Position numbers and translations under genes: made by a program. From positions 158,311 through 222,310 of the forward strand of contig NZ_BAWM01000018.1 of NCBI RefSeq assembly GCF_000759675.1: a stretch of DNA of 64,000 bases, in the 5' to 3' direction. Below, piece after piece: positions 63,723 to 64,000 of this stretch (positions are counted from its first letter, which is position 1; every line of letters starts with the position of its first letter). The DNA comes from Neobacillus niacini (lineage in GTDB: Bacteria; Bacillota; Bacilli; Bacillales; Cytobacillaceae). The notes below the pieces were generated by a model. The model was not told the origin of the DNA. It saw only the letters and a list, made by a program, of their open reading frames with translations, and searched no databases.

Positions 63723-64000
63723 ATGAAAAAAATCTATTTGGTGCTAGGAGTATCAATCTTCCTCATTCTTGCTTTTGGAATATATCAGTATACTACTCCG
63801 AAGGCACAGGAAAGTATTACGTACTTCCCTATTGACCCAAAGGTAACCTTCAAATCCTTACAGACCAAACTTACACTAATGGATAAACCAGCAAATACGA
63901 TCCTTTGGAAGGAACATTCGACTTTGGATCGTAAAGCCTACTTAAGGCAGGATGCAGCCCTGTTATATGCCAACGGCCGTCTACTAGATGAACTTTGGAA
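63723..64000 (+). CDS. Membrane-anchored or secreted protein, truncated by the window end
   Basis: 92 codons visible. MKKIYLVLGVSIFLILAFGIY is an N-terminal hydrophobic anchor, followed by an extracytoplasmic-looking soluble region rich in Lys/Leu. I recognise no family. Weak AAGGAT site upstream. Confidence 0.65.
   Translation, partial: MKKIYLVLGVSIFLILAFGIYQYTTPKAQESITYFPIDPKVTFKSLQTKLTLMDKPANTILWKEHSTLDRKAYLRQDAALLYANGRLLDELW

Noticed and set aside
1..64000. CRISPR arrays, prophage, tRNA or rRNA genes
   Set aside because: I saw no regular direct-repeat arrays, phage structural genes, tRNA cloverleaf ends or rRNA sequence in the window.

Overview
The window is chromosomal DNA of a spore-forming, low-GC Bacillaceae (Bacillus or a close genus such as Neobacillus; the genus is inference). 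The evidence is gene order matching the Bacillus subtilis stretch from spoIVB/recN to yqgQ, a complete spoIIIA operon, a comG operon, splB, and strong AGGAGG-type ribosome sites. Most genes are on the minus strand.

Layout. 1-9130: start of spoIVB, then recN, ahrC/argR, tlyA, dxs, ispA, xseB, xseA, folD and nusB (DNA repair, arginine control, isoprenoids, one-carbon metabolism). 9290-11840: accB-accC-yqhY, with a mobile-looking 188-bp repeat between yqhY and its terminator. 11934-17145: spoIIIAA-AH behind a sigma-E-type promoter. 17337-18011: a lone SIMPL-domain gene. 18061-27770: an insertion relative to B. subtilis, holding a complete System I cytochrome c maturation cluster (ccmG-like, ccmD, C, B, A, a secreted/TM protein, ccmI-like, H, F, a Cys-type ccmE, a second secreted/TM protein), a diheme cytochrome c, and a PCYCGC lipoprotein whose frame crosses an in-frame TGA. 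27941-32955: efp, yqhT, yqhR, yqhP, yqhO, splB. 33150-39288: copper/chromate block (copA, copZ, a CcdA/TauE-like membrane protein, a frameshifted secreted gene, chrA). 39339-42188: class II ribonucleotide reductase nrdJ split by a 300-nt group I intron and preceded by NrdR boxes. 42576-48900: SRPBCC protein, lipM, yqhL, gcvPB, gcvPA, gcvT and a tandem glycine riboswitch. 49027-51484: yqhH and yqhG, then a second copy of the repeat. 51769-56049: yqzE and comGG-comGA. 56353-63528: a SufR-like regulator, yqgY, a MidA-type methyltransferase, yqgX, yqgW, yqgU, yqgT, glcK and yqgQ. A truncated unknown gene closes the window.

Main discoveries. (1) The PCYCGC lipoprotein reads through TGA in the same frame into a plausible 44-residue C-terminus. 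The TGA sits where the family has the first Cys of a CxxC pair, giving a UxxC motif, and it is followed directly by a bacterial SECIS-like hairpin, so this is very probably a selenoprotein. (2) It lies next to a diheme cytochrome and a full System I Ccm cluster, which is unusual for a Bacillaceae (they normally use the ResBC/CcdA System II), and the CcmE haem ligand is of the CxxxY type. (3) nrdJ carries a compact ORF-less group I intron whose splice sites restore the conserved APTG/STGT active-site loop exactly. (4) Two copies of a GC-rich element with GGCTGTG ends and 8-bp flanking repeats both sit exactly between a stop codon and the gene's terminator.
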